A stretch of DNA of 64,000 nt. It comes from Mesocentrotus franciscanus (taxonomy: Eukaryota; Echinodermata; Echinoidea; Camarodonta; Strongylocentrotidae). Position numbers and translations under genes: made by a program. The notes under the pieces were generated by a model that was given only the letters and a program-made list of their open reading frames with translations, searched no databases and had not been told where the DNA came from. Within the stretch, counting starts at the first letter, position 1. Every line of letters begins with the position of its first letter. Location of the stretch: contig CP137666.1 of assembly GCA_037976565.1 (NCBI GenBank), positions 57,344,740 to 57,408,739 on the forward strand, given 5' to 3'. This document shows, piece after piece, positions 24,560 through 37,400 of this stretch.

Positions 24560-24860
24560 ACAAGCAAAAGCCATCGGTTTTCTCACATTCCGGTCTTTTG
24601 TCGGAAGTTGCTAGGCCACCACCCATCAAAAAGACGAAAAACCCGGATCGAAAAAACCTCGGATCGAAAACCCGACCTCTGGAGTGCTGTTGTTTTTAAT
24701 GCCGGCCGAAACTCCGCCGGTTTTTGTCAGTGCAAATGCATGCTCTCGAAACTCCAGTGAATTATTCCGGGATATTTTGGTCACGTGACTTTCCTCGCTT
24801 CTGTGCTAACGCAAGCAGAGGAGCGACAAGTGGCGCATGCGCACAACTCACCAAAGAAAA
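24560..24860. other. GC-richer patch with short repeats and an E-box palindrome
   Basis: Two copies of CGGATCGAAAA sit at about 24644 and 24661, followed by GCCGGCC and the palindrome GTCACGTGAC at about 24780. It could be a repeat fragment or an unrelated promoter-like patch; no transcript can be deduced. A small hairpin, GCCGTTTTCAAAACGGC, lies just upstream at about 24248-24264. Confidence 0.3.
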
Positions 24861-24864
24861 AGTA

Positions 24865-25376
24865 TTAAAGGTACATGTATTACAAAGTTTTGGTATGGGG
24901 TCATGAATTTGGTTCAATTGAACATATTGGAAGCATATGCGATTTTACAATATTCAATGATCGTTGTCGCGGTTGAAATCGAGTCTCAAGTGATGAAATT
25001 GTAAATAATAAACTCTTTATGTTGTATAGCGCCCTCTCAAGACTGATATTACTTTAGCTTTAAAACAATGTTTCTTGACTACAATCGACCGATTCTCTTT
25101 TCCCGTTTGGAAATTATATATCGGAAGTGCATATTCTGAGATGTTCATGGACGCAGCTACCATGGAATGGCCTTAGGCGCTATTTGAAATATTTGAAATT
25201 TACCGGGAGCACCGGTAAATTTTGATTATTCAATTTGCTCGAAAGCAGAAGTGTTTGAGGGGCTATTTTTTTTAGTGCTTATAATACATCCACAGGGGCA
25301 TCCAAATATATCACAGATTTAAAGAATGACTATCCATCCACTTTCAAAATTTCCCAAAACTTTGCATTACCTTTAA
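24865..25376. mobile_element. Non-autonomous DNA transposon (MITE) with TTAAAGGTA ends
   Basis: The left end TTAAAGGTACATGTATTA continues CAAAGTTTTGG. The right end, read on the minus strand, is TTAAAGGTAATGCAAAGTTTTGG (in parts: TTAAAGGTAATG, CAAAGTTTTGG), so the ends are about 20-bp inverted repeats with one small insertion. Both ends begin with TTAA, which could be a piggyBac-type target duplication or part of the repeat. The 512 bp between has no coding sequence and includes a perfect hairpin, AAATTTACCGG / CCGGTAAATTT, at about 25197-25223. Confidence 0.6.
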
Positions 25377-25859
25377 AAACCAAAGGTTAAAAAAAACAGA
25401 TGGGTTTTCTGCAATGTAAATGGGACATATCTAAATTCGTTTTGAAATGGAGTTATATAATTCAGATATAAAAGCGTTCAGTACGTGAAAGTCGGAGTAA
25501 CATTCGATAAAGGAAAATACATTTTGCACGGCACTCCTACGCAAGAAAAGGATATATAAATATACATAAATTAGAAAGCATGTGCATGTAGCTACATCTT
25601 CATGTTAATGAATGAAGCCGATATAAAGGTTAAAACTTGAAAACCACCACGTTGCACTGCAAAATTCTGATTGTTTTGTTCCAATTAGTTTTTAGATGGT
25701 CAATGATTTCAAACTTCGAAATAATTTTTTCTTGAAAGTTTGATTACAACACAACTTGACAGATTGATTCTCTGGATATTTTCTTCTTTTAAAAAAAAAT
25801 TCTATCCGTCAACGTATATTCTCCCAGTTCGGAGTATGATTGCAATATTTCCCCACAAA

Positions 25860-27260
25860 TGTCTGTTTTATACTGTCCTAATACTGTCCTAGACTCTTGC
25901 AGTGTCAATCCACTCCATATCTTAATGTTCCCCTCTTAGTTAGTTCTCAGTTTCCCTCTTGGTTTGGTACATGTACCTTCTATCTACTTTTCGTTCCAGT
26001 AAATGTTTTAAGGGACTCTTATATCTTTTTTGGATTTTTCCTTCCAGTAAATCTTTCCAAAGATTCGGATGTATTTTAAAGTGGCCACAGTATTTTGCCT
26101 TTCGTTCTTTAACCATTCCTATCAAAATATTTTGTTTAAGCCCTGCCGTATGCAGTATTTCTCTGTTAGTTTTTATATCTTTCTCCTGTACACACAATTT
26201 ACAGTATTCTTTGTTAATGTTAATGTTTCTGCTACATACAATACAACAGACCAGACATATCAATTTATAAGTCTCATTTTAAGTTCAATTTTCAACTATC
26301 TTGCTGTAAATAGTTCTGTTATCGCAAGAAATGTATTCCCTGCAATTTTATCCTTCTTTTGATGTCTTCCTCGCACCTGGCATCATTTGTGATATTTTGT
26401 CCTAGGTAGATGTAATGATTGACCTGCTCAATGGTATAGCCATCTAGTTCCAAACAGAGTTTTCTTAACCTTCATGTGTAGGCAAACCCTTCACTTTTGA
26501 CTTTTTACAAAATCCAGCAATTGTTGCAGATGTTCTTCATTCTCTGCACACAATACAGTGTCATCAACATAATGTAAATTATGAATGTTTCAACACTGAG
26601 ATCCTTCATATCTGAAATTTTCCTGAGTATCAACTCTGTGCACAGGTTGAACATAGTTTGGGGACATTATACACACCCTTGAAGTACTCCTCTTTTGATT
26701 ACTGTATAGCCTGTAGTTTCATTGTTGATTTTGATGGTAGCTGTTTGCTACCACTTGGATATGAGACGTATGTCCTTACATTCAAAATTGAACTTTTGTA
26801 AGCTTTCAATCAATTGATCATGATGAATTTTGTCAAATGCTTTAGAGTAATCATTAAAGCATACATACGGCTCCTTGTTTATTGCGATGTACCTTTCTGT
26901 CATTGTCATATTGAAAAGGGGCCTCCCGTGTAACACTTTGAGCTCTGAAACCAAACTGTTCCTTACCTACTTCTCTGTCAATTTTATCTTTTATTCTATT
27001 TAGTATGATCTTCAAGAGCCACTTGGTTACATGACTCATAAGATTAATAGTCCTGAAAAATCTTCACATACACTTGCATTAGGTAACTTACGGATATGTC
27101 CTGAGTAGTATATTATTTTAGGCTATTGAGTCCTCCTTTTTTTAAATTCCATCTCGGCCTTCAGCTTGGGAAGAAATCTCTCTCATCATCAAATAGGTCA
27201 TGGATATATTCTTCCCATCTTTCCTTAATGTCTTCTTTTGTTTAAAGGGGGACGTTGTTC
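25860..27260 (-). pseudogene. Decayed non-LTR retrotransposon (LINE), reverse transcriptase domain
   Basis: On the minus strand, broken frames carry reverse transcriptase landmarks in the right order. There is a pre-RT segment EDIKERWEEYIHDLFDDE (about 27235-27182), LNRIKDKIDREVGKEQFGFR, YSKAFDKIHHDQLIESL (within 26954-26748), a GVLQGC-like turn, and the catalytic YVDDTVL with YVDD at 26571-26560. Next come the thumb-region motif ITNDARCEEDIKRRI (about 26410-26355) and a C-terminal KERKAKYCGHF segment (within 26263-25940). Stops and frameshifts separate these blocks, so it is dead. The endonuclease domain is missing, and the 5' truncation near 27260 is typical of LINE insertion. The motif set resembles RTE/BovB-type 'endonuclease-reverse transcriptase' elements, but the clade is uncertain. 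Confidence 0.85.
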
Positions 27261-27297
27261 CATCTTTGCTTTTGATACACCCACTTACTGCTGTTAA

Positions 27298-27336
27298 TTA
27301 ACCCTAACCCCAATCCTAACCCTCTTTACCCTCTTT
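27298..27336. repeat. Short degenerate telomere-like CCCTAA stretch
   Basis: About 35 nt of imperfect CCCTAA/TCCTAA/CCCTCTTTA units adjoin the truncated LINE. Too short and degenerate to call an interstitial telomere with confidence. A looser CCTAACC/AACCTAACC run lies at about 50322-50390. Confidence 0.35.
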
Positions 27337-27753
27337 TTAAAATGTTTGCTTTCTCTGTGTTTTTCGTTTGTTTGGTGTGTCTTAGAAATATCTTTTCTGT
27401 CGTCAACGGTTGTTTTGAACGTTTCTTTTTAGTTGGTAATACTTTTTGTCCATGTTGAATGCTTTTTTTCAAACATTTACATTTTTCGAGTTTTTAAGTG
27501 CCACTTACTTCATCAATTGTTTGCTCTACTTCATCTATGATCAAGCAACTTTACCTATTGTTCACTACTATATAGAAAGATTTCTTTCTTTGATTAGAAA
27601 AACTTATTCGGAGCTTGTCGGAGAGAATACTGATTTTTAATTAACTTAATCTACAATGAGCTAAATATTTCAACCATCTATTTTACAGTAAGGAGTCAAC
27701 AATTAACAATCGTGAAACATCCATGCATACTTATCTTTTCTAATATTTTTTAA

Positions 27754-28510
27754 CCCTAATAAGGCCGGGCTATTTGAGTTCTTAATACGGCCGGGGGCCA
27801 TTATGGCCCCCCCCCCTAAGATCTCGGCCGTGAAACGGCCGATCGCCGCGAAAATTTGCATGCATGTCAAGTGAAGTGTATAGAATACTATAGCAATTTC
27901 AATTTTTTGAAAAAATTACTCATTTGCATATTTATGATAAATTATGCAAATAAGGTCAAAAAATTCATATTTTTACCCATAAATCATATATTCTTCATAT
28001 TTAAGCTTTTTTTTCCAATACATATATTTGTTAGACCATTTGGAATAATAATACGAAATTTTTTTTTGGAAAACTAGGTTATTCCTTATGTTATCTCTTG
28101 TTTTGATAATTTCTTATGTATTTCATTGTTTTTTAACTTATGTATTTCATTGTTTTTGTTGTTTTATTTCATTTCTAACTATAATTTAACTATTTTGACC
28201 CCAAAACAAACACCTAATCTTTAAACAAGACCAAATAACCAATGTTTTATCTCTTTTTAGGAAAAATGATATTTCCATATGTTTTGTACACAAATCACGA
28301 AAATGAGCGATTTTCGGGCCGACATGTAAAGACAAAAGGTCACGTGACTTTGTAACGGTAGGTCCGATTTTCAAAAAATTGTTTTAAAAGATGCGCAAGA
28401 CTCGAAAGAATAAAGTCATGAAGCGGCGGGGCGTCATCCGTATGCGTTCCCGAACAATCAGAAAAATCGCGGAGGGGGGGGGGCATGATGCCCCCCCGGC
28501 CTTATTAGGG
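27754..28510. mobile_element. piggyBac-like MITE with intact TTAA target duplications
   Basis: The element is flanked by TTAA on both sides (27750-27753 and 28511-28514). Its ends are inverted repeats starting CCCTAATAAGGCCGGG; piggyBac elements insert at TTAA and typically begin with CCC. The left end carries an inserted partial duplication (TTAATACGGCCGGGGGCC near 27782), and subterminal palindromes GGCCATTATGGCC (left) and GGGCATGATGCCC (right) sit beside poly-C/poly-G runs. The 757-bp interior is AT-rich, has no transposase, and includes the hairpin CGGCCGTGAAACGGCCG near 27825. Confidence 0.85.
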
Positions 28511-28514
28511 TTAA

Positions 28515-30180
28515 GTAAAAAAAATAATCTGGAATTCCCAAAATGAAAACAAAATCCTTATTTATGTTTTTGTTTCAAACGATTAAAACAATTAGGGATT
28601 AAGGTGTTCAAAAAGAACATTGGTATTTGTAGCTGTTATCTATTTTCTTTATTTTTCTCAGGAAGAGATTGAGTTTGGTATAAATGCATTGTCACAATAT
28701 CAAGCATTAATAAATAATAACCCCCTCCCCGCAAGGTTTCGTATTAACATTTGTAAGAGCATGTATATCAGGATCAACGAGCTTGTAATTATTCCTGTTT
28801 TCTGATCATTCCATCCATTCAACTTTAGCCCTGTCATTCTTTTTATATATCCTTACTATTTATAGATGTGATGAAAAACTAGACTGGTGTAATGGCTTTC
28901 CAGTGTTAGCCTCACCCTATATTCCATTAACCTATATTACACGCGGCAAAACTCCATTGGAATGAACGTATCATCAGACCTAGCTCAACATCTTGCAAGA
29001 TCATGCGCTCTTGATTTCACTTTCTTGGTTAGCGCTTTTTTCAAGATGTTGAATGGCTTGACATTTCATCTTTCTCAAGATCACTGAATGGAATAATTCC
29101 ATTTACCCTTTCACTTCTAAAAATGAAAGTCAAAATACCAAATCAGAAACGAAGAAAGGTCGATCTATTGAATTAAAACGGCCTTTCGGTATTGAACCAG
29201 CGTAGCGTGTATTTTCTTCCATTTCATCATTTCAGTCTCCTTCAATCGGATTTTCTCTCTCTCACTCTGCCCTTTTGTTTCCGCTGACCGTTCCCCAATA
29301 TCTATTAATATTTTCTTATCATTTTCTCGGCTCTATTCCAGGTTTAATATCCGGCTACAGAGAGTAATATGGCAGTAGTTTTTATATCAAGTCTTGAAAC
29401 ATAGTGATTTTTTATCCATAAAATCAAGTTTAGTGTTTTAAGCATGTAAAATAGACAAAATGGATGAAGTAATTTATTACAAACACAGATGGGTCTTATT
29501 TCTCTTTATAAGCGATCTTCACTGACTGCATGAAAATAATTAAATCATCATCGTCATCATGATCGTCAAAAAGTCAAACATTTTTTCTGATTTTCAAAAA
29601 TGTGTTAAGATTTTCTTTAATGTTATATATAAAAGCAGATTGATTTAGAAAGCTTGGATATTTTTTTAAAGGACGGTTTTTAGATTTCATATCTTACATA
29701 CTAATGAGTTCCGACATAAACAGAAGCGAGAAAAATACGTTTGTCTATATTTTTATATACAACTCTTTTGGTAGAGAAAATTATGTTTCTTAAGGGTACA
29801 GTGATATGTATAAGGTACAATTAACTTATTTTTACCTTATTGCACAGGGAACAATCGAAAGAGCTAAATATTGGAATAAACGACAATCCTGTTTCCTAAA
29901 AAAAAAAAGAATCAAATCAAAGTAATGCATGGGTGAAACTGACATGACTTTAGATAAGATTATCAAGAGTGATGGTATCTTATTTATAAATAGGAAATTA
30001 CTTTAAATAGGGAAGAGGTGGAAATGACTCTAAAACTTGGCCTGATCTCAGAGTTGTGAATTTTGAGTTGCCTTTTGAAGTTGGTTCTCACCCGACATTC
30101 TTTCCAATATTTCAAATGTGTGACCTTCCAATGATATCTTGATTTTCTCCATAACCCCGCAATACACAGTCATTCTCAAT
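28515..30180. other. Intergenic AT-rich DNA
   Basis: No gene or repeat was recognised between the piggyBac-like MITE and the dispersed repeat copy near 30.2 kb. Confidence 0.35.
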
Positions 30181-30189
30181 ATTTAATAT

Positions 30190-30360
30190 TTAATCGGTCA
30201 TTCCTGACAAGTCCTGGACAGTTTCTTTCACACTGCAATCGCATGACTATAGTTCTCGGTATCATCTTTCATAAGTTGCTCCAGACTCATCACAACTAAA
30301 TTTAAAGACCTAGTCTACTTGGAAGTTAGGGTAGACCTTTAGAGCTCATGGCGCCTCAGG
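30190..30360 (-). repeat. Dispersed repeat, copy 2 (partial, minus strand)
   Basis: On the minus strand, ATAGTCATGCGATTGCAG and TGTGAAAGAAACTGTCC match the left motif of the copies at 23.9 and 47.0 kb (consensus near GTCNTGCGATTGCATTGTGAAAGA). The right motif was not found, so this copy is partial. Confidence 0.5.
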
Positions 30361-33280
30361 TTGCACACTGCGAAAGAGTGCGAGTTGCTTTACGGCCCTC
30401 AGTAGATGGCCTTTAAACCTTATCCCTCTGATGGAGTTGCTAATGACTAATTCTTTCCCTTTGTGTTCTCTCTTAACGGCAGAGGATAACGAGTGTGCAA
30501 CATGGGGGAAACGATGATATATATCCTATTCAAATTACTAAATGGAATAGACGTGATAAAGCTGGCCAATATGGAATTAAATTCTGAAAGGGACATAGAA
30601 TACGGCCTGTCTACCCCCACGTGATAATATGGTGTTCACCATGGTTAATGGGGTTGTGAAAACGTGCCCTCCCTGCCCTCTCAATCTCCTATCAGAGCAC
30701 GTATATGCTTGTCATCTTCAAAACGACAGCGCGAAAAAAATTATAAGACTGTTAGGAAAAAATCATTTGACCGGAAGACTTGGATTTTGTAGTGGACACA
30801 GGTATCTCAGGTTTAAAACTAAAGTGACATTATCGAGAAAACGCAAGCAATAGACATTATATAATTTTCTTGATTTCCCCCCTATCTATCGATCTATCTA
30901 TCGATCAATTGAATGTGGCTCGTTCTTGATATTTTTCACGATAACTAAGGTATTATTTTCCTTTTGAAATAAACAAATATATTACTACTCCATGAATGTC
31001 ATCTCCTGACTTAATCTGTTATAACAAGTGACGTTTTTTTTGTCGAATGAAATTCGTGTAAGCTACTTGGAATGGAATGGTTATACATATTAATGTTCAT
31101 GTTTAATTGCGCGAGTTTGTTTTTATTACAGTTGTTATGCTGTGATGCATGAGCGGTGGAGCGGGAGGGAGGTGGTGAACTTAAAAAAAAATCGTATAGT
31201 AAAGTTGTTTAATGTGCGCTATAGAATCAACTACATGTACAGTTTGGTTATAATTTTATTGTCATTTTCGAATACATCATGCACACATGCTCAAAGTAAC
31301 AGGTGCCTCATTTTCATGTATTTTATTCCCCTCTTTTCTCTACGTTTTTCCAATGTGCAGGCAATATATATATTTCTTTTTCATTATCCATTCACTGGTG
31401 AGCTGATTGCTGGCTCCCAGTAAGGCAGGCTTATTTACGTTTTGCGGACAATTTTCCCTCTCCCTCCTGCTTGAAAAAGCTTAACAACCCCTAGTAGTGC
31501 AATTGATTATGCTTGTCGTAACTATGTGAACAAGATTGCACAACAATCTTTGTAAACAGTATCTTCCTTTCCATAATTTTCAAATTAAAATTAAAATGAG
31601 CGCTGAGTGCACTATATATATACTACCCTAGTTATTATGTCTCATAGATTTCCTTATCCTTATTCCCCCTGGAGTCCTTTGAGAGAGCCATCCTGTGGCG
31701 AATGAAGCAAATAATTTCATATTAAAACAAAATGTCGGAAGGATAATGTAGCATGACGAAATGCTCTTACGGATAAGGTCAAGAAGCAAATCAAATAAAG
31801 TTCAATAGAACAGAAAATGACTATCATGATATATTTCGATGGTTCTTTGTTGCGTCACATAGATTTCAGAGACGTTGCTCAACCATTACTCAAACACACA
31901 TGCACACACGCACATACCTCACACACATTCCCAACGCACAAAACTCTAAACATTGATGTGTAGTAAGATTGCTGCAAAATTAGGGACAAAAATGTATTGT
32001 CGTTGAATAATGGCTTTGCTCTATTCTCATTTTATAGAACACCGAAATCTACATATAACTTTTAAAAATGTATATGATTGCAACTATCGTTTCTATATTT
32101 TTTGTAAAGAGATCAATATTTCCTGAAGATAATATAATAATATATAATATTAAATTTGAAATTCATCAAAATGAACATTTGAAGTTTGTTCCAAGTTCAA
32201 AATCTTAAAGGCAATGTTTTGTTATCTTTGGGGAACCCCTCCACTAATAGAGAAGACGTAGATATCACCTATTTGCAAATACTACCACAATGACTTCCCC
32301 TTCTCAAACAAAAAAAACCTTAATAAAATACTTCTTCAAAATCGTTGCAACTGAAAGAGATTTTCATTCTGGTCTCATGTAAGCAAGATATTTCGTTACA
32401 TTTAGAAACATTCATAATGAATTGAAATACTCCTCTAAATGCATTTATTTGAGCCGGGTTTTTCCATTTCCAATTGGGCTTCTTAATGATCCACTTACTG
32501 AATAGTCATAACTTATATTTTTGATGTGTTTTAATTCTTATGCATACACCTAGGATGGAGATGGCTTCGTTTTAATTTTCCTAGAGGCACTTAGGTGCGT
32601 CGGTTTTAATGAGAAGTGACGTAGACCTGTCGCATAGGAAGAGTTTGGTCTTTCTGATGAGTGATATGATGTTTTCGAAACATGAATCAGGTATGATATC
32701 AAAGGCTTTCGAGTGCGCTGCTGAGCCGTTCACGGATGAAAAACCAGAGCGGAGTGGCGTTTCACGTAGCTGATAAGCTTTAACAGTCTCTCAATGAATA
32801 TCACTCGATCACTTTTTATCATTATCTCGTAATTTGGTCGTGCATTTTCCGACACGATTTTGGGGGAACACGACTGGTAATTGTTATTAATTGTGTCAAT
32901 AGAATCGTTTTGTCAATACAACAGATGAAGCCTTAAAGCCTTTATAGGAAAATAAATGCTGTGATAACTAACTTTGGAGATTACGTGCATATTATCTCGC
33001 CCTGGGAAAGAACTGACAGCCATATATCTTATTTAATACACGTAGATATTGCAATAAAACATATTCACTATTCATCAGATAATACAATATGTAATTGGAG
33101 AATTGTAGATCGATGATGTTATGGTGCTGTTGCCATGTAAGAATAACGAAAGAGTAAAAAGATGACTTCAGTTAGGAACTGAAAGGAAATAAAGTCACGG
33201 CGAGAATTTCTTATACGCTTGCGTAAGACAGAATAAAGGATATTTTTAATATAAAAAAACAGAGGTGAAATGGAAAGAGT
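30360..33280. other. Intergenic DNA
   Basis: No gene was recognised. A GATC/TATC simple stretch lies at about 30885-30910 and a CA-rich stretch at about 31893-31935. Open frames lack domains and splice context. Confidence 0.35.
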
Positions 33281-33475
33281 GGGGAGAGAGAGAGAGAGAG
33301 AGAGTGGGGAGAGAGAGGGAAAGTATGTGAGAAAGTAACAGAGAGAAGTAGTAGGAGAGAAAAGGGAAAGGAAGAGGATGAGGAGAGTCAGAAGGGGAGA
33401 GGGGTGTACGAGAGAGAAAGAGGAGAGAAGAGGGATAGAGAAAGAAAGGAGATAGAGGAGGAGATAGGAGAAACT
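33270..33475. repeat. Homopurine tract, GA-rich
   Basis: About 200 nt are overwhelmingly A and G on the plus strand, with a pure (GA)n core at about 33287-33304. The Ser/Leu-rich open frame on the other strand is a composition artefact. Confidence 0.75.
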
Positions 33476-34214
33476 ATAATAATTCAAGATACGAACTAAA
33501 AGCATATCTGTACAGATATTGATAACGATGAGAAAGTAGAAGAAGGTGAAGGAGGTTGTAGCTGGCAATGTACCGTCTTTTACTAAACTGTGTAAGAGTT
33601 CGTGGATTGTTCTTATCGAAAATAAGTGATAGACTTAAAAAATAAACCTAAACCTGATTTGTAATGCCTTAAATAAAGAAATTAAGATGGATTTCTATAT
33701 ATCAGTTACCAGGGTCCATGAAAAAACATACCTGGACAACTATAAAAAAATAGAAAAAAACGAATAAGTTTTACGTCATCACATCTTGGAAATGAATAGA
33801 CGTACGCACGCTGTAACACGTCTTTTTTAAAAGCCGCACAACAAGCACAGAGCCCAGTACGACAACCTTGCCTTGATTTATACCAGGTAAGTTGTTTCAT
33901 TTTAAAATGTTTTTCCAGATATTCAACAATATTAATATTTGATTACTTTCTATATTTCTAAAAATTAACCATGTCATGGGTTAGAAAGATATCTTAAACC
34001 AAGCCTGGCATATGTGTGCCATTGCGTCATATCTAGATAATCAGTTATTTTATTTAGGAATTCTACAAATGTCAAAAATCAAAAACCTCCTTTACATCAG
34101 GTCATGTGAAACTCGGTTCAGTAAATCCAATGAATGTACACTATTTCTAATTCTACTAATAATATGATATCCCACATTCAATATTGATTTACGATATCTA
34201 ACTCGACTAACGTT

Positions 34215-34440
34215 AGAAAGAGGGAATGCAGGAGATAAGGGTAAAGAGAGAAAGTGGGAAGGAGGGAGGAAGAGAGGGAGAGAGATAGAAATAAGGAAAG
34301 ATAGGGGAAAGGGAGGGAATGAGGGAGGGTGGACGGGTGGGAGAGGGAGAAGGGAGAGAGATAGAAAGAAGGAAAGATAGGGGAAAGTGAGAGAATGAGG
34401 GAGGTAAGGAGGAAGCAAAGAAAAAAAAGGGGGAAAAGGG
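34215..34440. repeat. Homopurine tract with an internal tandem duplication
   Basis: A purine-only style tract contains two imperfect copies of a unit of about 76 bp. GAGATAGAAATAAGGAAAG near 34282 recurs as GAGATAGAAAGAAGGAAAG near 34358, each followed by ATAGGGGAAAG and GAATGAGGGAGG. This is a minisatellite-like duplication in a potential triplex-forming sequence. Confidence 0.75.
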
Positions 34441-34449
34441 AAAACTATG

Positions 34450-37400
34450 GAAAAGTTAACGTAAGGTTAACACACTGGATCACAAGCTGTTAGGCTTAGT
34501 AATCATTCACAGGTATTATGCTTTTTACTTGTTATCACTCCTTATCTATAAATATCCTTAAACTAATGAGAAGGTAGTTTAAATTCATTCATTTTCTTTC
34601 ACATTAATAATGTTAAGTCACAACTTTTAATCATTGTTGGCTAATCTGGTAGAGTTGATTGCAAATAATCCAATAGAGAAAATGTGCAGGCTACTTTTGT
34701 TGAACAATAGCCCCAAATGTATGTAATTATCAACGCCTTTCTTTAAAAGTTGCTCTAACATCAAGGAAATTAGGCCTTAGTTCGCTGCTATATTTAGATT
34801 TTACATAGAATGCGAGCATGCCAAATAATAGATTTGCGAATGCCAATCCGTCAGGGCTGGTATAGAAAGGTGGTTTGCAGTTGGCTTTTTTTCTTAGAAC
34901 GATGCTTTCACAGATTCAGAGGAGATTCAGAGGAGAAAAAAAACCTTTCTTAGGCTGCTTAGGTAAAAAAAGAAAGGAATTATAATTTTGAGTTATCATG
35001 GAGCATGGAAAGTAGCTAAATGTTCTTTTTCCCTTTTATATTAAGGATAGACTGTCAAAATGTTTATATTTTCTTTTGGACTGGGAGCTCGCAAATCGAT
35101 TTGCATGTACAAACCCTGTACATTTCATTATTATTAAGATACTTTTTTAAAGAGTAGCCTGCGTTTTCTTTATATCTAAATAGATCCACATATACATTTC
35201 TTCTATTATACAAAAATAGATAGCTATTAGGAAATGCATTATCTTTAGTTTACCGTCAAGCAGTTCAGGCTTCTTTAAATGAAAACGTGTGAGATATATG
35301 CGCGAATTGGGAAACTATAAAACGGGAGATAGGGAGAGAATTAAAATTGAAAGTTAGTCTCCACTTCATATGATGAAATAAATATATTGCTTATAAAATG
35401 CATTATATATGTATTTTCAGTATCAAATGAGTATCAACACAAGATAAAGATATAGAAAATGTGATCACGCTTGCATAATTATACAGTAGTGCATCCATCA
35501 CATGACGGAGATGGCGTACACCCCCCCCCCAACCCCTCCCTATCTCTGTTTGCATGCCAAGCATGAATTAAGTCATAGAAGAATTCAGTACTCATTTCCG
35601 TGTGTCTATGTCGCAGGGCTACCGAGGTACATTTGGGAACCCCATCTGCAGGGCATCCCCCCCCCCACCTCTTTATCCATTTTTAGTTACTCCGCTAACT
35701 TTAGGCCCATGTTAATGTGGTTAATATGGTTTCGTGGTAAGAAGATGCCTACAATGAACAGAAGAAAGTGCAACAGCGTAAGCAGACACCAAACATGGTT
35801 TCAGTGATGTATCTTGCATAACCCATGCGTGGGCGGTGGATGTGCGTTATGTGTGCGTGTGCGTGTGTGTTTTGGGGTGTATAGACGGTGTCGTTTATAA
35901 CGCTCGTTTAGGGGTTGTTGATATGCTCTTTTCAGTCGACTCGGTTGACACATGAAAGTACATGTCGTGATTCCCGACGTAAAATATGAAATCATCGAGA
36001 GAGGGCTCTTTAAAGTGCTAGGAATATGTGTCCTCCGTCACTCCGAATACTTCCTCATGTACTTGTCGACTTTGATTTCAGTGAATAGTGAAGAAGGCCA
36101 ATAGCCCAAAGCTTTTATATCTCGTACCGAGTATTCGTATGTCATCTTTCGAATGTCATTCTTTGAATGTCACACTATTTATCACATTATGCCTAGAAAA
36201 CATTCACAAGGCTGACAGCAATCCCATTCTCACCATGTTACGTGTTACATTTTTTTGTTCATCCCCACTATTATACATGGTATATATTAGAGGGGGGATG
36301 TCAAACACATAAAATGGTTAATTAAGACTAAGTAATGAATGGATATATGGCAGTGCTTTTACTGCCATATACCTTTATATTTATGTAAGACCTTGTCAAA
36401 AATCAACCACAGGCCCTGGTCATCACCCTTAATTTTAAATGTGCGAACATTATAAGGTCATGTCAAGCAATCCCAAAATGATTTCGATGGGATAAACATT
36501 ACGGCATTGAAACCACCTTGGGGATTTTTCGAAAGTCCTATGATCTGTATTTCAGAATTAAACGTGTTTCATGGAAAATACACATTGATAACTTGAAATA
36601 TGAAAGTCTAGTAATTATTCAGATTAAAGCTAAATGAATTTCACTGAAATGCAAAGTAAATTTAATTAGACTTCCGCAACTAACTGAATGATCATTTGAA
36701 CAACCATTTCATATCATTATTTTTATATATTAGCAATAATCTGATTATCTTTTTAGCGTCAAGCATATGTGTTCACTATTTCAAGCAATATGACCTTCCT
36801 CAATTATGATCGTGGTATATCACGTTTCCAGGTCAATGTCCAATTGGATTACATCAAATGATGCGTCTATTCGCAGTGAATACGGAGCATTTTCTGATAT
36901 ATATAAAATATACTTTAAATGAATAATTAGTTTTTTATCTATACAATCTTTTCATCTATCTCGTATAATCCTATCATCCAATTAAATTATTGTTTTCTTT
37001 AAAATCTTACTTTCCTTCACTGCTTCTTAAAAATTTCGTGAAATGTAAAACACTAGGGAGAAAAGATCCATGCATCAATTCCTAGACTTTTTTATTTTAG
37101 AAATCTAAATATCATTAAACTAAAAAAGTTTTGTTGTTTTCATATAACTTTCCACTTAGTTGGTTTCAAAATGTTTTACCAAGCAAAGTAGTTTACAGAA
37201 TTGTCCACGATTGAAACTGTTTACAAAATTATTCAAAATTTTAATAGATGTATTGTGTGATCGTTTGCGTGGGTTGTGAGTTTGCGTGCGTGTGTGTGTG
37301 TGCGCATTCCAATAAAGGTTACAAATTTAAAATATTATTTTTCCGTGTCTCGCTAAAAATAAAGGGTTATAATATATTATCTTTTAATGGAGTCCAGTCG

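Noticed and set aside
27298..27336. Interstitial telomere or former chromosome end
   Set aside because: Fewer than six degenerate units in AT-rich DNA next to a truncated LINE; chance or minor repeat expansion is as likely.
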